Below, one piece after another: positions 26,323-36,631 of a DNA stretch of 64,000 nucleotides. How positions within the stretch are numbered: the first letter of the stretch is position 1; every line of letters begins with the position of its first letter. This DNA is from Hermatobates lingyangjiaoensis (lineage: Eukaryota > Arthropoda > Insecta > Hemiptera > Hermatobatidae): the NCBI GenBank assembly GCA_026182355.1, contig JAPFBL010000324.1, forward strand, positions 186,001 through 250,000, given 5' to 3'. The translations under genes and the position numbers were made by a program. A model generated the notes under the pieces. It saw nothing but the letters and a program-made list of their open reading frames with translations. It was not told the origin of the DNA and did no database searches.

Positions 26323-26766
26323 TCATGGAACTTGATTTTAATGAAATTTTGAAGTCAAAACGACAGCATCATTCGTCACACTAATTTGGTTTCATAAAAC
26401 TAAAGGCAGGAATCTGTATGGTTTACTCTGATATTTTCCAACAAGATATGTTTTAATTTTTCCATTTTCATATTCTAATATTTGAGGAGATTAAATTACT
26501 GGCACTGATTTTTTTTTATTCCTTCGGCCCACATAAATGTGGGAAGTATATAATGTGGCCATTGAATTCAATGTGAAACATTGAAAAGTTTCGATACCCC
26601 TGTTCTAGAGCATGAATGTTAACCACTAATTTGCATCTGACCACTTATCATCTCTCTTGAAGCTGTGGTGAATAGGCAGAACTTGTACAGCCGTATTACT
26701 TTGTTAATTCAACGTTAGTAGTGAAATAAACTTTACTGCGTCAATTTAATGTTACTTTAAACTTAC

Positions 26767-27009
26767 CAGGAGTCCATACTACACTGTAGTTATGAAAATC
26801 TGAAGACCACGGTGTGTTGGAAATTCTGCGTACAGTTATGTCTTTAACCGTTTCTCCCAGTCCAACGACGATACCAGACTCCAGCATACGATTGCCCAAG
26901 TCTTTCCTGCCGTCCAACAAAATTGGGTTTCCTCTTGCAGTAGCTATCCTCAGTCTCCCTGAGGAGTAATTTGGTCCATACAGTAGCCTTCTAGGCTCTA
27001 GCCAGAGTT
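26767..27009 (-). CDS. Gene 1 exon: GH16-like core with degenerate active site
   Basis: The acceptor TTTTCCAG completes Glu, then LWLEPRRLLYG and SSGRLRIATARGN. In active GH16 enzymes the last block is SGEIDIxExRGN with catalytic ExDxxE. Here those positions are R553, R555 and T558 (provisional numbering), so both catalytic glutamates and the assisting aspartate are gone while the surrounding SG and RGN are kept. The exon continues through DFHNYSVVWTP, the family's FHxYxxxWTP strand, and ends at donor GTAAGT in phase 1. Confidence 0.9.
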
Positions 27010-27437
27010 CTGGAAAAATATATAAAATTAAACTTATCACCGTAATATAGTACCATACAAGAATAAATAGATTGTTAATTTAGCAACACTCATTTACACT
27101 ATCTATTACATACATTCTCTGATCTCAATCCTTATCTAATGTAAGAAAGCTGAAGCCTCTGTTTTTTGTTTAGCTGTATTTATGTTTGTTGATGCGTATA
27201 TTAGGACTTCAAAGATAGACACATATATATGAATATTTCTTATAATTAAATGCCTTATTAATTTTCAAAACCTAGTTTTCTAAAACTCACGTGTCCCTGT
27301 AAAGAATACTGATCATGATTTATTTAATTATTCATCTTCTTTTTATTGTAAGTTATTAATTATGGAACTATCCTTCAAGCTTCGGTTACTAAAAATATGT
27401 TAAAAGGATTTCTCAATAATAAATGGAAATAAGTTCT

Positions 27438-27468
<31 letters not shown>

Positions 27469-27537
27469 AACAAGATTCCACAATAAACACGAGAAACAAC
27501 AATCAATGTTCAAACCACAATGAGAAATGGAAAAAAA

Positions 27538-27580
27538 GACTAAGATCTTTCAACCATAACAACCGGTCTTCGTCAGAATC
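27538..27580 (-). ncRNA. Hammerhead ribozyme-like motif, family A, in gene 1 intron (sense)
   Basis: The minus strand reads GATT, CTGACGA, stem II ACCG...TGGT, GAAA, GATCTT, AGTC. The stem I change GACT to GATT still pairs with AGTC through a G-U wobble. It is in the intron between the 28099 and 27009 exon edges and on the transcribed strand. The opposite-strand partner at 27600-27645 has lost its core. Confidence 0.55.
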
Positions 27581-28098
27581 AAGAACCGAACTGTTGGGTT
27601 TTTGATTCTGACCTCTTGTTACTTTTGAAAGATCGCAGTCTTTTTTTCCCATTTCTTATTGTGGTTTGAACACTGATATATATGTATATTTACTAGATTT
27701 ATAATTTTTTTTTTATATTTTTGTCTTGAATTCATTTCTCTATTCTTGGAAGAATAATGATAATGGGAAAATAATTTTCATTAGATCATTTCCTAATATT
27801 GCAAACCAAATATCAATGATATACATTACGACAAGTAATTTTCACACCACTTTAAATCAGCCGTTAAGAATAACATTTAATGATAAAATGATTAAATAGA
27901 ATAAAGATGTTAACATTCAAATAGTGTTAATTCTCGATTTTAAGTTTCTGGTCTCTTCGAGTAGTGGTTATATTCATGGAATAAGAATATCAAGTTTAAA
28001 TAAACTTCATTAGTTTGTTCTTTTATATTTTGATTTTTTGCTGATATATGTCATTGTAACATTGTGGATAAAGTATAGATTGGCTTATCCTCCCTTAC

Positions 28099-28265
28099 CT
28101 GGATATACCCAGTCACCTTTGGGCAGTCGCGCACGGATATCCACCCTCCCATATCTGAAAGAGAAAGACTCCTTGGTAATGTATCTTGCTGATTCAATAG
28201 GAGGCAGGATGGCGAACCCGACTGCCTGCCGCTCACACTCAGTCGAGAACAGTTCTCCCGTGCAC
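28099..28265 (-). CDS. Gene 1 exon: GH16-like core, FSFRYGRVDIRARLPKGDW segment
   Basis: The acceptor GTATTTCAG completes a Gly codon, then CTGELFSTECERQ, PPIESARYIT and FSFRYGRVDIRARLPKGDW. This is the most conserved block of the GNBP/GH16 family (consensus roughly SARLxTxxSFxFKYGRxEVRAKxPxGDW). The donor is GTAAGG with exit phase 1. The frame-shifted longer ORF across this locus is not real. Confidence 0.92.
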
Positions 28266-28660
28266 CTGAAATACAATTATGAAAGAAACACTTCATTAAA
28301 ACATAAAGGAAAAACGTATTTGGGTTTTGATAACAACGAAAATTTGTTTATTTCATTAATAACGAAAACTTATAATTAACACAATAAATGATCTATAGAC
28401 TGAGAATTGCTAGAGTTTTTTGTAGGTTTTACAATATTATAATTTTACAAAATTGATTTAAATAACCATGAACATTTACACTATATCTATTGCATATATA
28501 ATCTGCCGGATCAGGCATGGTCTAAAGATTAGCAGTACTGAGGAGTTAAGATAATGTTTAATTCGAAATCATGACCCTCTATATTTTTAAATATAAATAG
28601 ATAATTCTGTCTCTCAATGAGGACGCGGTAGGACTTTATAATTCCTAGAACTATAAAAAA

Positions 28661-28851
28661 TATTAATATTAGAACTATAATACACCATCTTACCTTGTAC
28701 ACTGCTGCTGTAGCTCTCTAGCCTGTTTTGGGTGTCACCCGTCTTCAAAAAGAGCTGATCTATTTGAAGACGGGTGACACCCGAAAACGGTCAGAGAGCT
28801 ACAGCAGCAGTATGCGATGTAAGACAGTATATTATAGTTCTAATATTAATA
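28661..28851. repeat. Palindrome with hammerhead-like stem, in gene 1 intron
   Basis: Arms 28661-28748 and 28762-28851 share CTGCTGCTGTAGCTCTC and GGTGTCACCCGTCTTC in opposite orientation around a 13-base centre. The plus arm reads TTGAAGA, stem GGGT...ACCC, GAAA, ACGGTC, a hammerhead pattern with the first core base changed from C to T. Confidence 0.65.
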
Positions 28852-29149
28852 TTGTTAACCTCAGTAGTAATAAAAAATGCATGATTATAAAAAAGTCTTG
28901 AGAAGGACGTAAATCTGTCTGTTCCGAGTAGGTACTCGTTAGGGATCCCTACTCAAATAAACTAGGGTGCGGAAAAATATGGGGTCAACAATGACGTAGG
29001 GCCAACCTGTTAATGTGGCTTGTCCATTTGGGTGCCAAATAACAAACACTCCTTTTGACTTAAAACAATTTACAATTGAGCCACATTTGTTGCTGCTAGG
29101 ACAGCACTTGAGGTAAATTATTTCATTTATATTAGAAATAAGGAAAACC

Positions 29150-29560
29150 TTCATACCTCGTAAGATGTTCTTGGGGTCGTGGGAGCGCTTTAGGACGTTG
29201 TCCATCTTCTATCGCAACTAATCTTAGGAGGTGTTATCAAGGGGATTATATATAAAGTCCACTGCTATCTACATAAACTACACTAGAAATAAACTATAAA
29301 ATAAACCACCAAACCAATATTCTATTTAAGCCATTATTAAAAATAAAAAGACGACTGGACAGACGACGTAAATAACTATACAAGAATCAGACTAGATAAT
29401 ATAAACTAAATTCAAAAATAACGGGAAAATATCAAATATCAACAGTGGAATTGATATATAAACCCCTTGATAACAGCTCCTTAGGTTAGTTGTGATCGAA
29501 AATGGACAACGTCCAAAAGCGTTCCAACGACTCCGAGAACTTCTTACTAGGTATAACGGT
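29150..29560. repeat. Inverted repeat pair in gene 1 intron
   Basis: The arms at about 29150-29265 (minus) and 29440-29560 (plus) share TGGACAACGTCC, AAGCG, AACCCCTTGATAACA-type and CTTAG blocks. Each arm opens with a short frame starting MDNV, but the frames differ after 20 codons. It looks like a pair of terminal repeats of a Penelope-like or similar element. Confidence 0.5.
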
Positions 29561-30289
29561 TTCCCTTTTTCTAATATAAATCATACTAACCTCATTGGTG
29601 GTAACAAAATGCATATATTTAAATTATTTCATTTGGAAACAAACAGTATGAAAAATGCACAGTCATATAGAATATAATCGTAAAGTTCACTGATCATGCA
29701 GGCCTATCAGGTCCCCATACTTTCTAAAACTAGGTTAGCCGGGACGATTATTCCATGTAAATACTTATTTAAGAACGTTACACTTGGATAAGTACCTACT
29801 TGATTTTCTTTATTTAAATAAATAGTTATTGGTATTTGGCTTTAGGCCACCCTAGCATAAACAAAATAATTTCAATCTATTTTGTAAATCATATTAAATT
29901 AATCATTGACATTATATAAATTCTAATGCTTGATATTCTGAGCTGCTAGTGGGGTTTAACCGCAGTACGGCTGGTTTACATGGTTTTATTGATTTACTAG
30001 AATGAGTTATTCCACTTCCCATTTCTTTTCCTTTTTGAATGAAACTTAGTTTGAGGTGTATTTTAATGTTTTTCTTGTATTATACATCGGGGTTACTAAA
30101 ATGAGTGCTTTAGTTGCAAGAATTTTGACATAAATGTTGTAAATACTTTGGTTTACCCATTGAAAGTGTTGGGATAGTGCTAATTTAGCCTGTTATTTCT
30201 AGTAATGACTGGGCAATACAAAGCAACTGACTGTACAATAAGGACATATAATTTATATCTAAGAGATTACTGATTAATAATTGCAAGGA

Positions 30290-30560
30290 GTGGCCACTTA
30301 CATGCGTGTGATTGATACCCAAGTGCCCATCTGGTTTAGGCAACACTATATCGTTGGACAATAGTTTAAAATACCTTCCGAATGAATGCCCAGGCCAGAG
30401 AGTGGCCGCTCATCTACTACCTTCCACAGGAAGTTTTAGCAGGGTCCTTATGGACTCTATCCACCCGCCTGAACACATTGGAACGGCTAATGCCCTGCTA
30501 TTTGCCAGTGAGCCCATAATTCCACTGGTGGTCTCGTCGTGACTGTGAAGTCACGGTGTT
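30290..30560. other. Less AT-rich unassigned stretch in gene 1 intron
   Basis: About 270 bases are clearly less AT-rich than their surroundings, with an open plus frame of 76 codons (30312-30542) and other partly open frames on the minus strand. I recognise no protein family in any frame. It may be a fragment of a non-LTR retroelement or SINE. Confidence 0.35.
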
Positions 30561-30882
30561 TAGACGTACTGAGTCCTCTCACTATTCAAGTCATTCAGTA
30601 AAAACAGTCGTTTCCCCCGTGTTTACCTTAGTCAATAACATGTGATGAGTTGGGTAATCAGGATTACCCAATTTTTTAGATAGCATACTCCTTGCTCCAC
30701 AGATCTATATCCATTAGTAACATTCTCAATATTTTTTTTAATATTATTAAAACAAGTTTTTCTATTATTAATATCATTTCCATATGATATTAATTATGGT
30801 AAACTCTCATTGTAGTCCAGTACTACCATTTTTTGTATGCCTATATACGAGTATATATATATATGGTACAATGTTAAATAAC

Positions 30883-32271
30883 AATAACTATAAATTCTCA
30901 CTGTAACCAAGGGTAAACATAGTTTATAAGGGTATATAATATTTATATATGTATTGATATTTATATAAAAATTCAAATGATGTATCATTATTTCATAGAA
31001 TAATTTTCTAACCGTTTGATGGCATACTCGTAGATATATTATTTAATCAGAATTCGGTCAATTTTCTAGGTTCAAAAATCAAACTCTCATTGTTAACGTT
31101 TCAGTTTTATTTTAAAACCTTTTTCATAGGCATAAGTGAGAATTTCTTGAATAAGAAAATAATGTAAATTTTATTACCTTATTTAAAAAATTTCACTTCT
31201 GACTATGAATAAGTTTTTAAAATAAAACCGAAACGTCAACAATGAGAGTTTGATTTTTGAACCTAGAAAATTGACGGAATCCTGGTGAAATATTGCATCT
31301 ATTATATATATGAGATAACATTTTCAAAGATACTTGTAATGCAAAAGAATTCTGAAAGAATTTTTGAGATACTTGGCATTGCATAGTTTGGTAAGCATTT
31401 CTAATTTTCACTTAGCAAAACATAAGTTTTGTGTGTTTCCCCCCTGTGGTGACCCAGCTTTATAAAATTAACATATAATTCATTATCAAGAACAAAAACA
31501 AAGCTGTTGTAAAATTAATTATAAGAGAGTTTTTTCTATTTACCCTTGTAAATTTAAGTATCCTTCTCGAATGAATTCTTCATCGTATAGTTTTGGCTTT
31601 ATGATAAGTTTTCCATTTTCAATATACGATATATTTTTATTATTTGTAAATGAAACGAATTCGTAATCCTGAAAGAAATCAATTATTATTTTCAGTTCAT
31701 TTAATTACATATTTGTTTTGAGAAAACTTTAAAAAGTTATATGAACAATAACTATTTATTGAGGCGTTAAATGTTATAAAACTAGGAATTCTGATAAATC
31801 ATATAAATATATCAATGTACTGAAAGATGTTAACTATAAGGTGTTAATGAAATTTAGTAATTTTACGATAACTTGTATAAATAACAATTAAATAATATTG
31901 ATAAATTTAAATAGACTTCAATTCCCTGAACACTCAAATTTTTTCCTGATAGATGCATTTTGACTGTCAATGTTATCTTCAAAATATATTTTCCTATACC
32001 CTTTTTTGCATAATGTTTCCATCCATTTAATGTTTTCATTTTGAAGTAATGTTGCATTAACCAATACATATTTTAAACTTTGATAATTAAGCAAAAAGAA
32101 TAGACTAAAGAACTAAGACTCTTTTAGGATTTAATTTCCCTTATAATTATATTAAAAGATCTTAAAAAAACATGAATGTTAAAAAAAGTGAATTAATTTT
32201 ACCTATTTGTTTAGTTGTTAAACTCTCATTGTTGTCCAGTACTACTATTTTTTGTGTGTCTATATACGAGA

Positions 32272-32303
<32 letters not shown>

Positions 32304-32713
32304 ATGTTAAAGCCAAAAATTAAAAAAAAAGCCATCGAAAGGAGTCAAACAGTCAGAATTTTCAATAATTTTTCCAAAACATTGTCTTCAAGAGAAATAA
32401 AGAATAGAAAAGAGTAAACGTGAACTCGTTATAGAGTCATGTTCAATATATATATTTTCAATATATTTTCTTTCCTTCTGAAGTCCAGAAGACTTTAGTT
32501 GTTGTTAAAATCCACAGACTCATTTTCTTTGTAAAATAATTTGTAATGTAATACTTAGTTTTTCTGTTTCAAAATTTATACTTCTGCCTATGAAAAAGGT
32601 TTTACATAAAAGCCGAAACGTTGGCAATGAGAGTTTAATTTGAACCTGAAGAACTGACCGAGTCCCGATAAATTTTAGTTTTGTTTCTATTCAACGGTCG
32701 ATACTTTTATCAA

Positions 32714-32776
<63 letters not shown>

Positions 32777-33096
32777 CTTTGTTCTAGCGTCAGACAGTGA
32801 ACACCTTTAAGCCAACGTTTAATTTATATTTTCAGATATCTTCAGGGCCACATCAATACAGAAACTACAATAATATCGATCAAAAAATTAATTACAGTAA
32901 AATGAAAAAAAAAACATTGAAAAATGAAAGCATGTTGTTTTACTGATTGATGCTAAAACAAACTGCGATAAAAAGAAAAATAATGTTGAATATATGTGGT
33001 AGATATAAAGAAATTGTACTTAAAATACTAATGGTGGTTGAACTGGACACTATAAAACGAAAAATTTACAAACAGTTAACAAAAAATCATTTTCTG
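30883..33096. repeat. Duplicated block, left copy (contains exon copy 31544-31668)
   Basis: The block matches 33713-34985 in the same orientation, including the exon, its flanks, and the (TA)n(GA)n tract with its adjoining ribozyme-like unit. This copy carries about 940 extra bases (31752-32689) that hold another unit related to 30800-30865. Small differences and indels elsewhere suggest recent duplication. Confidence 0.8.
31544..31668 (-). CDS. Gene 1 exon: second copy of the same GH16-like segment
   Basis: This is a 125-base duplicate of the exon at 34363-34487, with intact acceptor and donor, differing by a single visible base that is synonymous (AAT versus AAC, Asn). It sits in a larger duplicated block. 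Including both copies would shift the frame, so this is a mutually exclusive alternative exon with the same product, a silent duplicate, or an assembly artefact of two haplotypes joined in tandem. Confidence 0.7.
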
Positions 33097-33712
33097 AAAA
33101 CACAAATCGTACTGTAACGCCCCTTTAGCGAAAGTAATTTCAAAAAAAAATATCTCAACTCATTCGCCATATAATGTTCTATTTATAGGCATAGTTTCAT
33201 TCTTGTCCGTCAAACAGTATGGCTTGTATCGCTCTCACAAGGTTTGAGATTGAATTATAAGTCAAAATTTTTACATTTTATTGAAAAAAAAATATTTCCT
33301 GTTGTCTTAAAATACTGAATATATTTTTCGTTTGTTGCATTTATACCTTCAAAGATAATGTCAAAATTTCAAAACTCTAGGGTTATCAGTTTAGGAGAAA
33401 TAAATGTTTTAAAAAAAACGGTTTTTGGCAAAAAAAGGGACTTTCCCATCATGCATAATTCTTCCCAAACAATAGGAATCTTTGTCTAAATGGGGCCCAT
33501 TTTTGTGTAAAATATCAACTTGATCCATCAAAGATTCTGGACCGTAGCGTGGTAACAAGCAATGCTAACACACGCACCCACCCACCCACACACACACAGA
33601 CATCATCGTAAAAACGTGATAAAACGACTTCTGGTACCTCAAAACATGTAATTCCGTCAAAATCTCGAGATCGAATTTTTTCACGATCACTATACTTTAC
33701 TTATAGTAAAGT
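33097..33712 (-). repeat. Interspersed element ending in TTTACTTATAGTAAAG (copy between the duplicated blocks)
   Basis: The minus strand starts with a TTTACTATAAGTAAAG palindrome, then AGTGATCGTGAAAAAATTCG, a GACGGAATTACATGTTTTGA block and a (TG)n-type tract, followed by an AT-rich body. The same order is seen at 2348-3013, 3488-4180 and 58900-59560. It has no coding content, and its class is unknown to me. Confidence 0.6.
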
Positions 33713-34362
33713 AATAACTATAAATTCTCACTGTAACCGAGGGAAAACATAGTTTATAAGGGTATATAATATTTATATATGTATTCATATTTATATAAAA
33801 ATTCAAATGATATATCATTCTTTTATAGAATAATTTTCTAACCGTTTGATGGCATAGATATATTATTTAATCACAATTCGGTCAATTTTCTAGGTTGAAA
33901 AATCAAACTCTCATTGTTGACGTTTCGGTTTTACTGAAATAAAAATTTCAAATTATTTTCTTGAATAAGAAAATAATGTAAATTTTATTTTCTTATTTAA
34001 AAAATTCTCACTTCTGACTATGAATAAGTTTTTTAAAATAAAACCGAAACGTCAACTATGATAGTTTGATTTTTGAACCTAGAAAATTGACGGAATCCTG
34101 GTGAAATAATACATCTATTATATATATGAGATAACATTTTCAAAGATATTTGTAATGCAAAAAAATTCTGAAAGAATTTTTTGAAGATACTTAGCATTGC
34201 ATAGTTTGGTAAGCATTTCTAAATTTCACTTAGCAAAACATTAAGTTTTGTGTGTTACCTCCCTGTGTTGACCCAGCTTTATAAAATTAACATATAATTC
34301 ATTATCAAGAACAAAAACAAAGCTGTTGTAAAATTAATTATAAGAGAGTTTTTTCTATTTAC

Positions 34363-34487
34363 CCTTGTAAATTTAAGTATCCTTCTCGAATGAATTCTTC
34401 ATCGTATAGTTTTGGCTTTATGATAAGTTTTCCATTTTCAATATACGATATATTTTTATTGTTTGTAAATGAAACGAATTCGTAATC
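34363..34487 (-). CDS. Gene 1 exon: GH16-like strand segment (copy nearest the previous exon)
   Basis: The acceptor CTTTCAG opens in phase 0 with DYEFVSFTNNKNISYIENGK, then LIIKPKLY and GYLNLQG. This corresponds to the family block WEFxYYTNNxxNSYVxDGKLYIKP...LxLxG. The exon is 125 bases and leaves two bases (GG) that the 28265 exon completes as Gly. An almost identical copy lies at 31544-31668. Because the length is not a multiple of three, only one copy can be used in a given transcript. Confidence 0.82.
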
Positions 34488-34594
34488 CTGAAAGAAATCA
34501 ATTGTTATTTTCAGTTCATTTAATTACATATTTGTTTTGAGAAAACTTTAAAAAATTATATGAACAATTTCATATCGCAGTTCGATACTTTTAT

Positions 34595-34660
<66 letters not shown>

Positions 34661-34694
34661 CTTTGTTCTAGCGTCAAACAGTGAACACCTTTAA

Positions 34695-34732
34695 GCCAAC
34701 GTTTCATTTATATTTTCAGATATCTTCAGGGC
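34695..34732 (-). ncRNA. Hammerhead ribozyme-like motif, family B, in gene 1 intron (sense)
   Basis: The minus strand has stem I GCC, core CTGAAGA (34729-34723), an A/T stem II, GAAA (34705-34702), AACGTT and GGC. The duplicated copy at 32815-32854 has TAAA in place of GAAA. Both lie just beside (TA)n(GA)n tracts. Confidence 0.55.
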
Positions 34733-35047
34733 CACATCAATACAGAAACTACAATAATATCGATCAAAAAATTAATTACAGTAAAATGAAAAAAAAAACA
34801 TTGAAAAATGAAAGCAGGTTGTTTTACTGTTTGATGCTAAAACAAACTGCGATAAAGAAAGAAAAATAATGTTGAATATATGTGGTAGATATAAGAGAAG
34901 ATTGTACTTTAAATATACTAATGATGGTTGAACTGGACACTATAAAACGATAAATTTACAAACAGTTAGCAAAATCAATATTTTGAAGTAACGTTTTTTT
35001 TTTTGCTTTGTAAGCTTTTTTAGTATATTTAAAGGCAAATACAGTAC

Positions 35048-35304
35048 CGGTGGGCCTGGCATCATGACCACATGCTGCCAAAGTCGCCTGTTCAAGGGCC
35101 CTTCGAACTCTTCAGAGAAGATGACTGCTCCAGAGCATACAACATCTCCCTTGACAGTGGTCAGTGAGAGGACACAAGTTTGACTTTCTTCAACAGGCTT
35201 GTTGTTGTTTGGAGTTAACTCGTTTGTTGATACGGACAAAATAGGGTCTGGTAAAGTCATCGTTGTTGTTTCCTCTATTGTATTGAGCTCGACTTCGTTC
35301 AACC
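35048..35304 (-). CDS. Gene 1 exon: linker and start of GH16-like domain
   Basis: The acceptor TAATTTCAG completes a Gly codon. The first 50 or so residues are a Thr/Glu/Pro/Asn-rich linker (for example NTIEETTTMTLPDP) with two cysteines near its end. The last part, GAVIFSEEFEGPLNRRLWQH, matches the N-terminal strand of GNBP-type GH16 domains, where xIFxDxFxxLDxxKWQH is typical. The donor GTACTG leaves phase 0, matching either copy of the next exon. Confidence 0.85.
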
Positions 35305-36372
35305 CTGAAATTACATTATACAATTAAAATAGAGAACTATATCAAAATTGTGCTTACATCGCTCCAGGTGAAATGTAATGAACATTACTTTCATCTCTCT
35401 CTCTCTCTCTCTCACTCACTCACTCTCATTTATCTACCTGCTTGTCACGGTGAATTGGTTGGTCTAGTGATTGTGTCTCATTATACTGCTCATTAAGCCA
35501 AATTTATGTCAATGAACTTTTTAGTATTTTCAACTTTAATATTATATATATATATATATTATATATATAATATACTATATATAAAATAAAAGTTTATCAG
35601 GATTGGGTCAGACAGAAGGCGAAAGACAACAGGAGAGCTTCACAGAATATGTGCATGCTGGCCACAACGAATACGAAAAAACTAGTAAAAATAGCTGAAG
35701 AAGAAAAACAACGGAGAAAAAAATAAAAAAAGGAATCCTTTTTAAATATAAAATTCAATTGAACAGAAAATGAATAAATATAAATAATAAGTTAAAATTT
35801 AAAAAAAAACAACTTTGAATACTATTTAAGGGTTCAGTTTGATACACCGGGATTTGAAAAAAAATAAAAAGAACTGGCCGAGTCCTTATAACATTTTATT
35901 TTGCTTCTTCTTCACAGTCGATTTATATATATAATATATTTGTATAAATAGGCAGCAGATCCTCTTTTAAACAGGTATCATTAAAATTAACCGCAGTCTC
36001 GGTATTCACGATCTTAAGACTGAGAGATTCGATCCTACGAACTAACCTCCTGCTAACAGGGTTCAACTGGAAAAGGAGTTGGCCAAGTGACATGTTAAAT
36101 TAAAATCGATGACTCATGCTTAGTCATTGCTATTAATAGATCAAAAGAATTAGTACAGGTTAATATAAAGAGAAGGTCAAATGTCAAAAAAGAACAAGAA
36201 ACAAGCGGTTAGAATAAAAGAGTTGGGTTGATATATTTATATATATATATATATAAAAAGATTTCACATAAACACGTGAAACAACAATCAATGATCAAAC
36301 CACAATAAGAAATGGGAAAACAAGACTAAGATCTTTCAACCGTAACAAGCGGTCTTCGTCAGTTGGGTTTTT

Positions 36373-36415
36373 GACTCTGACGAAGATCGCTTGTTACGGT
36401 TGAAAGATCTTAGTC
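36373..36415 (+). ncRNA. Hammerhead ribozyme-like motif, family A (best plus copy)
   Basis: Stem I GACT 36373-36376, core CTGACGA 36377-36383, stem II with TCG...CGGT, GAAA 36402-36405, stem III A-GATC-U, then AGTC 36412-36415. The stem III region AGATCT is a palindrome. It is the right arm of a palindrome whose left arm (minus, 36334-36362) lacks the stem I strand. Confidence 0.65.
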
Positions 36416-36443
36416 TTGTTTTCCCATTTCTTATTGTGGTTTG

Positions 36444-36495
<52 letters not shown>

Positions 36496-36588
36496 TCGCT
36501 CCTCTGTCTATCTGTGTGCTATCTTCTTTTTAATTTGTTTTATATATATATGTCAATGATCAAACCACAATAAGAAATGGGAAAACAA

Positions 36589-36631
36589 GACTAGGATCTT
36601 TCAACTGTAACAAGCGGTCTTCGTCAGAGTC
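36589..36631 (-). ncRNA. Hammerhead ribozyme-like motif, family A, in gene 1 intron (sense)
   Basis: The minus strand reads GACT, CTGACGA (36627-36621), stem II ACCG...AGTT, GAAA, GATCCT, AGTC. The core and stem I are intact. It lies next to (TA)n in the intron between the 38063 and 35304 exon edges, on the transcribed strand. Confidence 0.6.

Larger units (their letters stand above)
25358..26602 (+). mobile_element. hAT transposon remnant (Buster-like) in gene 1 intron
   Basis: The 1245-bp element begins CAGGGGTTC and ends with the near-inverse TACCCCTG. It is flanked by 8-bp sequences CTGTACAG and TTCTAGAG that agree at five positions around a central TA, as hAT target duplications do. The 3' part carries the hAT C-terminal dimerisation region (see 26038-26322). 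The middle also contains a retroelement integrase fragment, so the element is composite. Confidence 0.65.
21116..26766. other. Gene 1 intron with repeats
   Basis: This intron of about 5.7 kb, between the 26767-27009 and 20994-21115 exons, contains the dispersed repeat at 22648-22770, a hammerhead-like remnant at 24138-24180 (GACT, CTGACAA, GAAA, AGTC, plus strand) and another at 24660-24700. It also holds the hAT remnant at 25358-26602. The remainder is AT-rich with no gene seen. Confidence 0.6.
33713..34985. repeat. Duplicated block, right copy (contains exon copy 34363-34487)
   Basis: This is the compact copy, about 1.27 kb, ending roughly 60 bases downstream of the donor of the 35048-35304 exon in gene orientation. 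It begins exactly where the TTTACTTATAGTAAAG-ended repeat stops. Confidence 0.8.

Noticed and set aside
28038..28379. A 113-codon plus-strand open frame
   Set aside because: It is the antisense shadow of the GH16-like exon at 28099-28265, which has clear homology and splice signals on the minus strand.
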